Below, one piece after another: positions 1-12,049 of a stretch of DNA of 64,000 nt. The notes under the pieces were generated by a model, which was given only the letters and a program-made list of their open reading frames with translations, was not told the DNA's origin and made no database searches. The translations under genes and the position numbers were made by a program. Position 1 is the stretch's first letter; the number at the start of each line of letters is the position of its first letter. Source of the DNA: Dendrobium chrysotoxum (Eukaryota > Streptophyta > Magnoliopsida > Asparagales > Orchidaceae); NCBI GenBank assembly GCA_019925795.1, contig CM034313.1, positions 83,979,663 to 84,043,662 of the forward strand. The letters are read 5' to 3'.

Positions 1-1690
1 CAGGGAATACAAATAGTGAAGGATTTTTTTCCCCTAGGATTTGGGGAGCATTGATGTGATCCTAAGAATGAAGTGGTTACAGACAACAAAGGAGACGAAG
101 GTAGACAAGAAATCTCTAACTATGGAGATTCAAATGGAGGGGGAGAATGTGGTGCTATGAGGAGATGCCAATCTGCGCAGAATCATGGTTTCACTCAAGA
201 CTATGGTCAAGGCAATACAATGAGTAGGGCTGGGCTACTTGGTGGAGCTGCAGAGCCTGGAGGAGGTCCGAGACTCAGAGCCAGTTGAGGTCCCTGATGG
301 TATATGACAGGTTTTGCAGCAGTTCTCTGAGGTTTTTCAGCCGCCTAGCGAATTACCACTGCCCCAGGAGCACGAGCACGCGATTACCTTGAAGGAGAGA
401 GCTTCTGCTATCAGTGTCAGACCATACTGGTACCCGCAGATTCAAAAGGATGAGATAGAGAGGCTCATCATGGAGATGCTTGAGGCAGGAATCATCAAGC
501 CCAGTGTGAGCCCCTTTTCCAGCCCCGTGATACTGATAAGAAAGAATGACGACAGTTGGAGGTTTTGTGTGAAATACAGGGCCCTGAATAAGGAAACGGT
601 GCTGGACAAGTTTCCTATCATCGTAATCAATGAGCTATTGGATGAGCTATTTGGGGTGATCATTTTCTCTGAAATTGACCTGAAGTGGAGATACCACCAG
701 ATCAGAATGAAGCTGGGGGATATGCACAAGACAGCTTTTAGAACTTATGAAGGTCACTGCAAGTTTTTGGTGATGTCTTTTGGCCTCACTAACGCTCCAG
801 CCACATTTCAATCCCTTTTGAACCGGATTTTTCAACCCTACCTCATAAAGTTCGTCTTCGTATTTTTTGATGACATACTGATCCACAGTCGTACAGAGGC
901 AAAGCATGTGGGTCACCCGAGAACTATACTGAGGGAGCACTAGCTGTATGCCAACTTGAAGAAGTGTTCTTTCCCACAACCACGGGTGGAGTACCTAGAA
1001 CATGTGGTGAGCAAAGTAGGGGTAGCAACAGAACAATCCAAGATTGAGGCTATGTTAGACTGGCCTTTACCTAAAAACCTGAAGAAGTTGAGATGGTTCG
1101 TAGGCCTCACCGGATACTATAAAAAATTTGTGCGAAGGTATGACACGATAGCATGGCTACTGACTAAGCAGCCAAAAAAAGATAGTTTCAATTGGGGGGA
1201 AGCAGTGACATAGGCCTTCGAGCAGCTGAACAAAGCCATGACCAACGTGGCAGTATTAGCACGTTTAGACTTCACCAGACCCTTTGTGGTGGACAGATGC
1301 ATCAAGATACGGATTAGGAGCGGTGTTCATGCAGGATGATCGACCCATTGCTTATTTCAGTCAGGTGCCCACTGCAAGGGTGAGGCTCAAGATCGTATAA
1401 GAGTGGGAGTTGATGGCGATTGTCCCGACCATCCAAAAGTGGCGACCTTATTTGTTGGGGCGACATTTTATCGTCACGACAGACCAGAGAAGTTTAAAAT
1501 TTCTATTGGAGTAGAGGATGGTGACTGAAAAACATCAGTGGTGGTTCTCCAAGTGTTAGGATATGACTTCAAGATTCAGTATCGCCCATGACTGGAGAAC
1601 AAGGCTGTGGATGCACTATCACTGAAGATGGACGAGCCACAGTTGACAGCTCTATCAGTATCTATGGTCCGAGATTGGGAAGCCCTAAGA
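1..1690 (+). pseudogene. chromovirus protease tail, reverse transcriptase and RNase H remnant
   Basis: The first 300 bases give the end of a retropepsin-type protease, with the family pattern of a single-residue variant of the ILGM-W motif (positions about 50-75). The reverse transcriptase frame is open from 314 to 943. It keeps the SPFSSPV and FCVKYRALN regions, the MSFGLTNAPATFQ region and a catalytic box read as FFDD near 865-880, against the usual YFDD or YVDD. A TAG stop at 941-943 cuts the frame, and the RT connection continues to a stop at 1211-1213. RNase H follows in shifted frames with more stops. In a live element this would copy the RNA genome to DNA in cytoplasmic particles. Confidence 0.88.
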
Positions 1691-1699
1691 CAAGAGAGT

Positions 1700-3090
1700 G
1701 AATAAGATGAGGGTCTGAAGAAGATCAGAGTCGACTTGTTGCAGCACCCAGCCAGTCATCCCGGTTACACACTGAGAGGCACCCAGCTACTACATTAAGG
1801 GAGATTCATTTTGCCGAAGGGGGCGGGATAAATCCCCAAGCTATTGAAGGAGTTTCATGATAGCACAGTTGGAGGACATTTAGGAGCTCAAAAAACCTAC
1901 ACCCGACTATCAGCGAAACTATACATGGTGGGGATGCGCCGCGATGTAGAGGATTGGGTAGCGAGATGTGATGTGTGCCAGAGGCATAAGTACTTGTCCA
2001 TGACACCGGGAGGGTTACTACAGCCGATAGCTCTATCATAGAGGGTGTGGGAGGAGGTGATAATGAATTTCATCGAGGGGTTACCATGTTCGGAGGAATT
2101 TTTAGTGATACTTGTAGTAGTGGATCGTTTGAGCAAGTATGCACATTTCATCCCTCTGAAACACCCTTACACTGCGGTTTCTGTGGCTACTGTTTTTATA
2201 AGAGAGGTAGTGCACTTGTATGGATTTCTAGAATCAATTGCATCATATAGGGACAAGGTGTTCCTTAGCCACCTCTAGAAGGAGCTGTTTCATTTACGGG
2301 AAACAGTCCTGAAAAGAAGCACAACATACCATCCCCAGATAAATGGCCAGACAGAAGTGGTCAACAGAAGCATAAAGACCTAATTGAAATGCTTTGTATC
2401 AAACACGCTGAAGAGTTGGGCAAGGTGGATTGAGTGGGCAGAATATTAGTACAACACCATTCAGCAGTGAAGACCACTCCTTTCAGGATTCTCTATGGAA
2501 GAGATCCACCCCATCTGATTCGTTATGGGCAAAGCGCTACACCCGGGTCCAGCGTCAAGTAATACTTAGAGGAGAGGGACAAGGTATTATCTGAGCTAAA
2601 GGGACATTTGTTGAGAGCCTAACAGATCATGAAAAGGAATGCTGATAAGCACAAGAGAGAAGTAAACTTTGAGCCAGGAGATATGATTTACTTAAAATTG
2701 AGGCCACATTGACAGAAAACACTTGCCATAATGAGAAATGAGAAATTATCCCCGTGGTACTTTGTGCCTTATGATGTCGTGGAGCGCATTTAAGCAATAA
2801 CCTATCGACTGAGGATACCACCTTCATCAACTTTGCACCCAGTCTTTCATGTCTCACAGCTGAGGAAGGCGATAGAAGAGCATATACCATCATCTCTACC
2901 ACCAACTTTGACAGAAGACATGGAGGTCATTTTGGAACCCCTGGAAGTAGCGGGTGTGCGCAGAGGGGAGACAGGGGCACAGGAGGTGCTAATCAAGTGG
3001 AAAGATATGCCATAATATGAGGCCAGATGGGAGCCATACAAGACAATCAAGAGACAGTTCTCTACCTTCCACCTTGAGGATAAGACGCAT
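1700..3090 (+). pseudogene. chromovirus integrase and chromodomain remnant
   Basis: The zinc-binding region is readable at about 1844-2041, with the H-x-H part (HDSTVGGHLG) and the C-x2-C part (CDVCQRHK). It ends in a TAG at 2039-2041. The catalytic core follows at 2045-2280 (FIEGLP, VVVDRLSKYAHF) but is broken before the second acidic residue, and the remnant around 2330-2370 still shows the Q-x-NGQTEVVN region. The C-terminal region at 2833-3090 reads HPVFHVSQLRK and then a chromodomain-like IKWKDMP, followed by an in-frame stop. Integrase inserts the cDNA; the chromodomain steers insertion to marked chromatin. This copy cannot make an intact protein. Confidence 0.87.
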
Positions 3091-3107
3091 TTTGAGAAGG
3101 GGAGTAT

Positions 3108-3631
3108 TGATATGGGAGAGGGCAGCAGGCCACGAGCGGAAAGGGAAGGGATTCAAACCCCCTTGTGGGGCCCATTAAACCTATCATTACATATGTGAGA
3201 AGATGAATTAAGGAAGGGAATAATTAGGAAGGATTTTCTAATTGAAATTTAAATTGGAGGGAAATATATTAGAAAAGGGGGGTTAATTTAGGAATGATTT
3301 CCTAATTAAAATTCAAATTAGAGAGGAAAATATACCCGGGGGGGTGGGGAGGGGGGATGATGTAGGAGGGAAATAGGAGAAGCTTATTTAAGGCTAAGTT
3401 TAGAGCTTGTTTTGTTTATGCAGAATTTTATTTGAGAGTTGCTGTAGTTTTCTTTTCGTGAGAGCTTCCTAGCAGTGTCTAGGTTGTTTGGGAGAGTCGA
3501 TCTACCTCTCGAATTGTAGATCATTTGTGTCTTTCTTTTTTATTGAAGTTATAATAAAAATCAGCCATCTATATTCATATTCCTGCAGTTTTTTTCATTG
3601 TGTTTGTTGTTCCTGCCTCCAAGACGTATCA
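3108..3631 (+). repeat. 3' LTR of the chromovirus, 524 bp
   Basis: A purine-rich tract at 3092-3104 (TTGAGAAGGGGAG) directly precedes a start at TGATA, and the block ends in TATCA at 3631, giving a 5-base inverted terminal match. Inside are two related stretches rich in CTAATT and AAATT (about 3235-3335), a G-rich run near 3341-3357 and a TATTTAAGG box near 3384. The end is inferred from the TGATA/TATCA pairing because the 5' LTR is not in view. Confidence 0.75.
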
Positions 3632-3859
3632 GAAAGCTATCAAATTTTTTATCTAAATTCATTTTCATCTTGCTTTTATTTCATTGAAAGTAGCAAATAA
3701 TTAATTTAAGATTAACAATTTGTGTTCCATAGATTTTGCAAGCTTGTTGCATGATATCTAGCAACTCATGTTAGATCTGCATTAGAAACCATAGTTACAA
3801 AAATGTCGAAGATCAAGTTTGGTATTAAAGTTTAAGATTGCCTCACAATGTCTCCAAAA
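3632..3859. other. spacer without recognisable content
   Basis: AT-rich sequence between the chromovirus LTR and a LINE fragment. I see no gene, repeat or structured element in it. Confidence 0.5.
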
Positions 3860-4110
3860 CATCATCATCATTAGACATCCAAACTATTTGGGGTAAGCTT
3901 AATGAATTCTCATCTCTATTTATTTTGCTGAGTGTTGTCTGAGATGTCAAATTATTCTTCACAAACAATTTTGAAGAGCTTATATCCATATTACCTTAGG
4001 CCTAACACTCTCCGTTCATAATCTTCTAACATAAATTTTATCTACATGTCTAATGGACGCATTTTCCATCTGATGCTGAATGTCTTAACCACCTAAATCT
4101 ATTGGAGGGG
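3860..4110 (-). mobile_element. RTE-type LINE, 5'-truncated 3' fragment (minus)
   Basis: The block opens with CATCATCATCATTAG and a segment about an unbroken 'TATTTGGGGT', which is the reverse complement of the usual RTE 3' end (a stretch meaning 'ADPT..G' followed by a short trinucleotide tail). Read on the minus strand it gives remnants of the end of the LINE reverse transcriptase, including ENASIRHVDKI and RPK..W. It resembles the better preserved copy at 5830-6098 but is far more diverged. The left limit is the simple repeat; the right limit is approximate. Confidence 0.5.
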
Positions 4111-4259
4111 TTTTAAGTCAAGATGCATAACATATTTCTTACTTTAGCTAAAAAATTAAAGGACGCTAAGCAAAAATACCCTAACTAGTTCCATAATTGT
4201 ACAAGCTCTTCACTATGGGAGAAATTATCTAATATATAAGGAATTTGTCCTATAGTATG

Positions 4260-5735
4260 ATTATCCTGCACTAAATATATGAATTCACAAAAGAATTTAG
4301 GATACAAACATGTTAAAGAAGATGAATCTTTGAAAGAATATACTTATGTATTGAAACATTATGTTAGGATAAGCAATAAGTTAGATGATGAATTAAGTAG
4401 AATTATCATAATTTTACACTCAACAAAAATTAAAGTGATTGGTTTTATTATATTAAGGAAAATTATGCTACTGGTAAAGACTTCAATTAAAATATGCAAT
4501 GAATTTAATAATGAATAACCTATGCTTAGTAAACCGTTTATGATTCAAAATAGCCATCTTTTCATGGGAACTCATCAATGTATTTTTAATTCATCTCTCA
4601 GATATTTTCTCATTTTAGAATTACATGGTGTTGTTGTAGGTTTATTTTCATCAAGACAAGCCAATGGTTATAACCAAGAATAGATGTTCATAGCCAAAAG
4701 TTAAAAAAGATGTTAATTTCACAATGTAAAACTCATTAAACAACTAGAAGAAAAAAAATAACATTGAATTAAACACACCTTTACCTATTACTCAAAAACT
4801 TTAGAAAGATATTCGCATAAATTTTGCATTAAGGCTACCCAACAAAATTTATGAAACATTAAATTTATTGAGAGCAATCACTTTTCTAAAATGGTTTACA
4901 TTATTTCATGTAAAAAAACTATTGGTGTTTTACATATAGCTAAATTGCACTTTAATAAGGTTGCTAAACTCTGTGGTTTAACTAAAACTATCATGTCTGA
5001 TAAAGATGTAAATTTTATGTGATATTTTTGGCAAACTCCATGAGAATGGATGAAAACTTAAATTAAAATTTCAACTATCATCAGTCACAAATTAATGGAC
5101 AAATTGAGATGGTTAATAGAAGTTTAGGGTGATGTCATAATGTCTAATAAAAGAGGATGCATCTAGTTGATATTTGATATTACCTGATAGTCAAATTTGC
5201 ATACAATTCACCAAATAATAAATTAGCTTGGACCTAATAAATTCGCACTACATGTGCATGGCTTGTATGAGAATATTCACAGAAAAGTGAGTTTTAATTA
5301 AGATAAGCACGAGTTTATTCCAGATGTTAATAATGAGACATCTGAAACTTAAACCAAGTGATAAAAAAATGGTCTGTTTACATTCTGAAAGATTTTCTAA
5401 GGGCCTTTAAGAAATTGATGGATTTAAAAGCAATGAGACATAAAAATATGCAATCTATTGGAATAAATGCTTATAAATTACACAACTCAAGGAATTATAG
5501 TATTAATTTAGTATTTAATTTATCTGATTTTACTTTATATTACATCGTTAATTAATACCTTGAGCTTTCCATCTCCTCCTCCGAGAGTAAAAACCAACTC
5601 CTCTCTAGTCACCCACATAAATCTTGTGTCAAAAGTTAAACTAAATGATAAAATTAGATATTAATTCAGTTTTTACTGTATCTAATTTGACTAAATATCA
5701 TGAACCATCAACTAAAATCTTGGATTATTCTCTAT
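4260..5735 (+). pseudogene. highly eroded Ty3/gypsy gag and integrase relic
   Basis: A gag-like stretch (4279-4518; MNSQKNLGYKHVKEDESLK start) is followed by integrase remnants. These include FSKMVYIISCKKT near 4880, a region corresponding to I-x-SD-x-D (IMSDKDVNFM) near 4990-5020, and the HQSQ..NGQ..MVNRSLG region read in shifting frames at 5080-5130. The C-terminal region gives VFNLSDFTLYY near 5510-5540. The reverse transcriptase is missing, so the relic is internally deleted as well as full of stops. No LTRs were recognised. Confidence 0.6.
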
Positions 5736-5825
5736 TTTCATCTCCTACGGGAATTACATACAACTTTTTTCTAGACAATCACAAAAGTAATGTGCCAAAA
5801 GTTAAATTAAATGATGAAATTATGT
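5480..5825 (+). repeat. imperfect tandem duplication of an integrase C-terminal segment
   Basis: Two related blocks of roughly 170 bases lie in tandem. Each begins with a NPVFN-like motif (VFNLSDFTLYY near 5510, VFTVSNLTKYH near 5660) and ends with almost the same 20-odd bases around 'AAAAGTTAAACTAAATGATA' (5630-5650 and 5798-5820). The middle parts are strongly diverged. Confidence 0.5.
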
Positions 5826-5829
5826 CCAA

Positions 5830-6098
5830 CACTGATGAGAGTTGCCTTAGATGGTTTGGCCAGATAAAACGGCGGCCTTCCGATGACCTGGTTAGAAAAG
5901 TAGAGGTATTAGATTTGGCCTATGTTTAGAAAGGTAGAGGTAGACCTAAAAAGACTTGGTTATAAAATATTAGAAATGATCTTTCTTTATTAGATTTAAA
6001 TGAGAATTTGACTCTTAACAGAACACAATGGAGAAAAAAGTTTCATATAGCCGACCCTACATAGTGGGATAAAGGCTTGATGTTGTTGTTGTTGTTGT
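5830..6098 (+). mobile_element. RTE-type LINE, 5'-truncated 3' end with TTG repeats
   Basis: The plus strand encodes the end of a LINE reverse transcriptase: CLRWFGQIKRRPSDDLVRKV, then a stop, RGRPKKTW, and after further bases QWRKKFHIADPT. It then runs into GGGATAAAGGCTTGATG and a TTG repeat ending at about 6098. Plant RTE-clade LINEs commonly end with this ADPT segment and short trinucleotide repeats. Only about 270 bases remain, consistent with 5' truncation during target-primed reverse transcription. Confidence 0.8.
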
Positions 6099-6728
6099 AC
6101 TAATGACGGATACCAAAAACATGCATACATGTGATGAATATGGATACTATAAGGGAAGCACAACATTCATTCTCACATCTATGCAACAAATATCAATCAA
6201 ATAATTTTTTTAATCCAAAGATTTCCAAGACTGCCATAGTTGACTTAAACCTCAGTTTACAATCATTACAACACAAGATGCGTGTGTCAAGATCAATAAA
6301 TTGAGAGATTATTGTATTTTAGTAGTTTTGGTAGGTTATTCTAAGAGGAATTTCAAGTATTTTCTATTTTAGTTTTGGAGAAAAGCATGCATATGATTTT
6401 ACCTAAAAAGAGTTGATATGATGGTAGCTAATTGCAACTAGATTTCTATTTTTGCAATAGAATGCGGTTGTCTTCTATTACATAATTTTCTGGTTTCCAA
6501 ACTATCATTTTGGAAGTCCTTTATCACGAGACTTTCTAATTTCCTTCTATTTTAGCAACCACATGGGAGATTGTGATTGATGTACATGAGTTTCCATATA
6601 TTTCTATGACCGAATTAATTTTAAATTTTTTATTACATATTCAGAGGAGTTCATGATTTTAAGTATGAAATTTAGAGGCATATAAAACTAATTCTTCTTG
6701 ATTTCATTTTGATTATAAATAAAATTCT
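6099..6728. other. AT-rich spacer without recognisable content
   Basis: No reading frame, terminal repeat or homology signal was recognised here. Confidence 0.5.
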
Positions 6729-6731
6729 TAA

Positions 6732-7714
6732 GAGGTTGTTTGGATACAAGATTTAAGCAGGATTTGAGTTAAATCTTGCCAAATGCGAAAAAACAGATTG
6801 CTCAATCTCACGACAATTTAAATCCATTGTTTTGCTCTTTTTGTTGTAAATCCTAGATTTACTAAATCCAGAAGTTTGGCAGATTTACGGAATTTAGCGG
6901 ATATGACGCGTGGGAGAAACTTGCAAAATGCGGCACCTGACTGTTTAATGCATCCCATATATGTGTGCAGTTGAAGACTTTTGAAAGCATCGATCAAGTT
7001 CCTAGTCTTTTTATTTCCTTTCCATCCAATTATGAGGATATGGCTTGCTAGATCGTCTTGGAGTGTTTTGCTTGAATTCCTTGCAAGAGAAGGTGTTAAA
7101 AGAGGAACGTTGTGTGGTGTTATGCTAGTAGCGTCTAGCATATGCCAAAAAAATATTTTTCTTGAACTTGCAGCAAAAGGAGGGGACAAACAGTGGCTAT
7201 GGAGGAGGTGAGATAAGGAGGAAAGAGAAATTTCAATTTTTTGCTCCAGTGAGATAATGTGGAGTTCGGCCAAGGAGATAAAAGATGGTATCGTGGAGAA
7301 AGGTAGTATGCTGAACGATTTGGGCGGAGAAGGTGGAGGTGTTGTTGGATGATTTAATTAGATAAGTATTAGTGTAATTAATTAGATAATTCATAATGTA
7401 ATTAGTTATTAAATAATATTATTAAAGTAAAACCTAAATAATTAGTTGTATATTAAATAGTATAATCAATAATTAAATAATCACTAAAATAACATCTAAA
7501 TAATTAATTGTGTAATTAGATTTACATTTCAGTGAACTAACCACCTTAAATTCCAAGTTGCGTTACCAAACTGTTTAGCAGGTTTTATTAGGATTTATCA
7601 TTCTTCTTATAAAAAAGTTTTCAGGATTTACCACTATCAGGATTTACTAAATCCGAATTTACATGATTTACTAATCCTACTTGAGTTAAATCCTGCTTTA
7701 ATCCGGACAGCCCC
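6732..7714. mobile_element. PIF/Harbinger-type TIR element, non-autonomous, 983 bp
   Basis: The two ends are inverted copies. The left begins GAGGTTGTTTGGATACAAG and continues with an AAGCAGGATTT..GTTAAATC block. The right end, read in reverse, begins GGGGCTGTCCGGATTAAAG with the same block. The trinucleotide TAA flanks both ends (6729-6731 and 7715-7717), as expected for PIF/Harbinger elements. Subterminal repeats of the type GGATTTACTAAATCC occur near both ends. No transposase domain is recognisable. A 151-codon minus-strand frame (6818-7273) inside has no known motif and runs into the terminal repeat. Confidence 0.85.
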
Positions 7715-8089
7715 TAATATGGTACATTCTTCTGGCCTTCCCTTAGCATAACTGGTCTCCTTCAGTTTGCTTCTACTGTTTGGTGATACCTTATTACCTT
7801 ACCTTCTCTTATTTCTATTATCTAATTCTTGTCATTAGTTTTCATGTGTAACACAGTCTTTTCAAATTTAATACAATTTAATTTATGGCTGTGACATGAT
7901 TTTCAATCAAATGTAAGGATTTTGTGCTTCCGTGTGCCTGTGTTATTCTGATAGTTATCATATAAGCTGAATTTATTCATATTTTTTATATAAGGAAATG
8001 AATAGTTGTACAAATTAAAGGTATGTGATCTGCAAAGTTTGTGTAATTGCATGACTCTGCATTTTATCATAGATTGGCACTACGAAACC
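7715..8089. other. intergenic, 3' side of SPC25
   Basis: AT-rich sequence. It should contain the SPC25 3' untranslated region on the minus strand; no clear polyadenylation site was assigned. Confidence 0.45.
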
Positions 8090-8560
8090 CTAAACCCAAT
8101 GACAACCTGTATCAAACATGATCTTGCAAAAGACTTCTACCTACTAAAAGTACTTCAAAATTACATAATTTAAAAAATCCATAAAAGTAAAACAAGTAAT
8201 ATTCTGCTAGAATAATGCTCTCTGACAGTGTATAGGCTATTTGAAGTTTACCTTCGCATGAAATTTCCTGAAATTTTTCTCTCATAACTCTAACAAACTT
8301 GAATAAACCATTGGTTCTATTCAATTCCTCGATCAAATCATCAATATCATGTAGTTCTGGATTGCAATGCAGCACTATCATCAAACAAATTGAATGCATC
8401 AAACTAACACAGAGTAATGGTTGAACCGAAGCATTATGTATAAAACCATGAATATTATACTTACAAGTGTATATATCACCATCAAGCCTTACAACAAACC
8501 AATACTCCTTATCCTGATCATTTCGGTCAATTTTGTTAAAAATAAATTTAACTCCTGAAA

Positions 8561-8599
<39 letters not shown>

Positions 8600-9291
8600 A
8601 TACTCAGTTCAAAAATTATCTAAACAAAATAATAACACATGAAATCATGACAATGATTACCTTCCCCTCCTTCAGATTGAAATCCAAGAACACTTCTGTA
8701 CCAATCGGTTGCTTCCTTTAGCTTTTTTATTTCAATTACATCTCCTTCATTCTCCTCTTCAATTTTTTGTAAAGCTGAATATTAAATATAGAATCTTAGA
8801 CAATACTAAAAATTCTCTGCTAAACTTAAATAGAGAAGGAAAACTAAGAACAACAAAAACTAATGCTATGTTTAGGTTTGTTTCATTTATTTTTATTTGA
8901 TTTGTCTTTTTTAAAAAGAATAGCGCCATTTTTATTTCACATCAATAACAAAGTCGTTTATCTTCATGAGTTAATATATTAATGAATTTCTTTATACGAT
9001 AAATAGTACTTTAGAACATAATACAACTTAATAAGCAATGTCTCTAATAGTCATAGCTAATTTTATATTATTTTCAATTAAATAATATTAAAATCACAAT
9101 AAATTTGCCTTGAAAAACATAAAAATAACTTTAAAATAAAAGGAACTAATTGACGTTATTACCAAAATGAAAAAATATTTTATTAAATTTATCATGCAAT
9201 TCAATAGCAATAATAGAATAATTTATAAGCCACTAACAGACTAACTGATGCAATATATATATATATATATATATATATATTGCATCAGTTC

Positions 9292-9331
<40 letters not shown>

Positions 9332-12008
9332 TAAAACTATTTTATTTACATTTAATATGGTATACAAATCATATTAAAATATTACATCGCCAGTTGCTTT
9401 ACCGTTTTGAAGTATTACTACTTAGAAATTATATTGGACATAATTTATCATTGAAAATAAAAAATTAATTAGGCGCATAGCTGATCTAAATAATATCACA
9501 TGTTTATTTAATGGATTAATTTAATTCTCTTATCAAATTCTGTACTTTATAATAACATTTACTAATAATAGAAAACAAACTAATATTATAATGTTTATAG
9601 ATATTATTAAGTTGTGATGGTTGAAGTCAATGTAAATTAGTTTACAAAAATATGGTTTCAAAAAAGTGAACAATTTGGCTCATTTAATTGCTTTTAGGTA
9701 AAAAACACATCGTAGACAATTATGATTATGCTTATTAACTCATTTGGAGTGCCAAAATAAATCATATTTTTCAGAGATTTTGATAGTTGTGTGTATAGTT
9801 ACAAAATACATATTGATATCTAACTACATACAAGCAAGTAATGGAATCTTGTAAATTTACCGTTTTGCAAAACATGTTTCCTAACTTCAAGCAAACAAAT
9901 GAGCCCTAAGGGGTCTTTACTGCATTTCAGTAAGCAAGCCCATTTATTTTGAAAGCAGATAACGAGCTCAGTCAAAACATTTTCTTCATGTTTCTGTTTT
10001 CTCAAAACATAGAACCAAAAAGTATTCTAAACATGGCATAGACTTTTAAATCCATGTCTAAGGTGATATATGAGATTCTCATACAAGCTGCTAGAATTTC
10101 TACCAGAAAAAACTTGAGTCTGAAAGAATTGGTTTGTAATTGGTGATTCTCACATGCAAATCATTCACATATATGGTGAAAGAAAGCTGATTCTTCAAGC
10201 CAGCATACACTTAGGACTAAAACTAGAATAATAAGACTTGCAGAGAGCATCTTTCAAAGTTCCTGCTAAATCATAATACCTTCACTAGGACTCAAATAGC
10301 TCACTATCATTGGTTTACTTCAAATTACATTATTTTATGCTGCACAGATGTATTCAACTTCGGCATGATGTCAAAACTTCAAGTCAAAATCAGATCTTAA
10401 TGTGGCCATGCCAATGTCATGGACTATCAGTCATGTAAAGAATGCAGCATTTGTTAATTATCGACGATATGGATCTCAGTATATACATGCCTTACACAAT
10501 GTATTGTTTATTCCATTAAAAGTTGGTTTTTGACAACTCAGCTCAAAAAGAGCAATAACCATTAACGTAATTGAAAATCATATTACGGTTAAAGCTAACC
10601 TTACCTCAAGCAAGTGAAGCCAACCAGCACAAGAAGTTGTGATTCAATTTAAGATGGGAAAAAAAACTAGTTAAGCAGTAACATTTACCAAGTAACTGCT
10701 GTGATAGAACTGCTTCATACTCATCCTTTTTTGCCCTCTGATCATCAACTGTTTTCTTCAGATACTCAATTCTTACTGCCATGGCTGAGATAGCTTCAGA
10801 CGTAGATGCATGTTTCGCTTCTTTGGAAGCATTCGCTACAACGATAGAGAAATAAAATATCATAATTACTTATGTCCAAGTCCAGGAGCTCTGAATGTTA
10901 TGCACGGAAGTGGGGAAAAATACTAGGAAAATAAATAAAAGAAATTTATGATCTTCTAGTGAGCGATCACGCTGAAGAGGATATATGGCATATAAAAACA
11001 AGGCTATCAAAGAATAGTTACAACATGAACTCCGTTAGAACAAAGAAATATAATGCATTTCTAAGAGCAGGAATTATTAATGGCTATCCAACACCTAAGA
11101 ACAGCATTATTCTTGGAAACGAAAGACAATAAAAATTGCATATTAACTAAATTTATCCATTGCATTGTTAGAGGTGATCAACCTGCATATCAATTTGGAA
11201 AAAAAAAACAATTTTTGGATCAGATGAGAGCACTTGGTTCCCTGACATGTCACAGATGAGAGCACTTGGTTCCCTGACATGTAGCGGTTATTAATGGCTA
11301 TCCCTGACAGTTAATAACTCCAAGTTGGGGAGTAAGTTGGCGTGGGGGTGAAAAAGTTATTGACACCTTTCCTTTATCTCTGACGTACTTCACCTAGGTG
11401 CAGATGATTTTCTTCAAGTACTCAAATGCTTTATTTTAAATGAGTATATGATTCTTGGGGGATAAAATCAGGGAAACCAAAGAAAATTTAGCAGTTTAAA
11501 TTGATTATTGGGCACCAGAAATGGAAGAAGAAATAAAAAATAACGAAATGATAAGAGCCCAAACATGATAATAAGTCAACTTAACCAAAGAATGATATTA
11601 AGTTAGCTAATAAATTTTTTAGGAGAATGATGGGTTGATAGTTTGGAAGGGAAGAAATAATGCAAGCTTTGACTATTAATTAAGCACCAAAGTTGCTCAA
11701 TAATTGGTCAGAACTTTGTTTGACACAAAATCAAAATCAATCTGTTTAGAGTCGATGATGGACCATTCAAAATTAATGTTTGTGGCATATAATCTACTTT
11801 ATAAATGCACAGGCATGTATGTTTTCTTGTGTATTTATGTACGTGCAAGAAAGTGTTTATGTGGATGTATGTCTTTCCTATGTGTATCCTTGAGTATGTG
11901 GGTCTATGTGCATGTACCTCAGTACGTCTGCCTGCGTACTGGTATATAGGTTTGCAATCACATAATGTAAATCAACTTTTTATAATAATTATTATTTTAA
12001 ATACAAGC

Positions 12009-12049
<41 letters not shown>

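Larger units (their letters stand above)
1..3631 (+). mobile_element. Ty3/gypsy chromovirus LTR retrotransposon, 3' part, decayed
   Basis: The window opens inside the pol region of a Ty3/gypsy element. Reading on the plus strand, with several frame changes and stops, the order is protease tail, reverse transcriptase, RNase H, integrase, chromodomain-like tail, purine-rich tract and 3' LTR. This order, with a chromodomain after integrase, is that of chromoviruses. The 5' LTR, gag and most of protease lie outside the window, so target duplications cannot be checked. Stops and shifts in every domain make it an inactive copy. Confidence 0.9.

Noticed and set aside
6818..7273. 151-codon minus-strand frame as a host gene
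   Set aside because: It starts and lies inside the TIR element, runs into its subterminal repeat, and has no recognisable domain.
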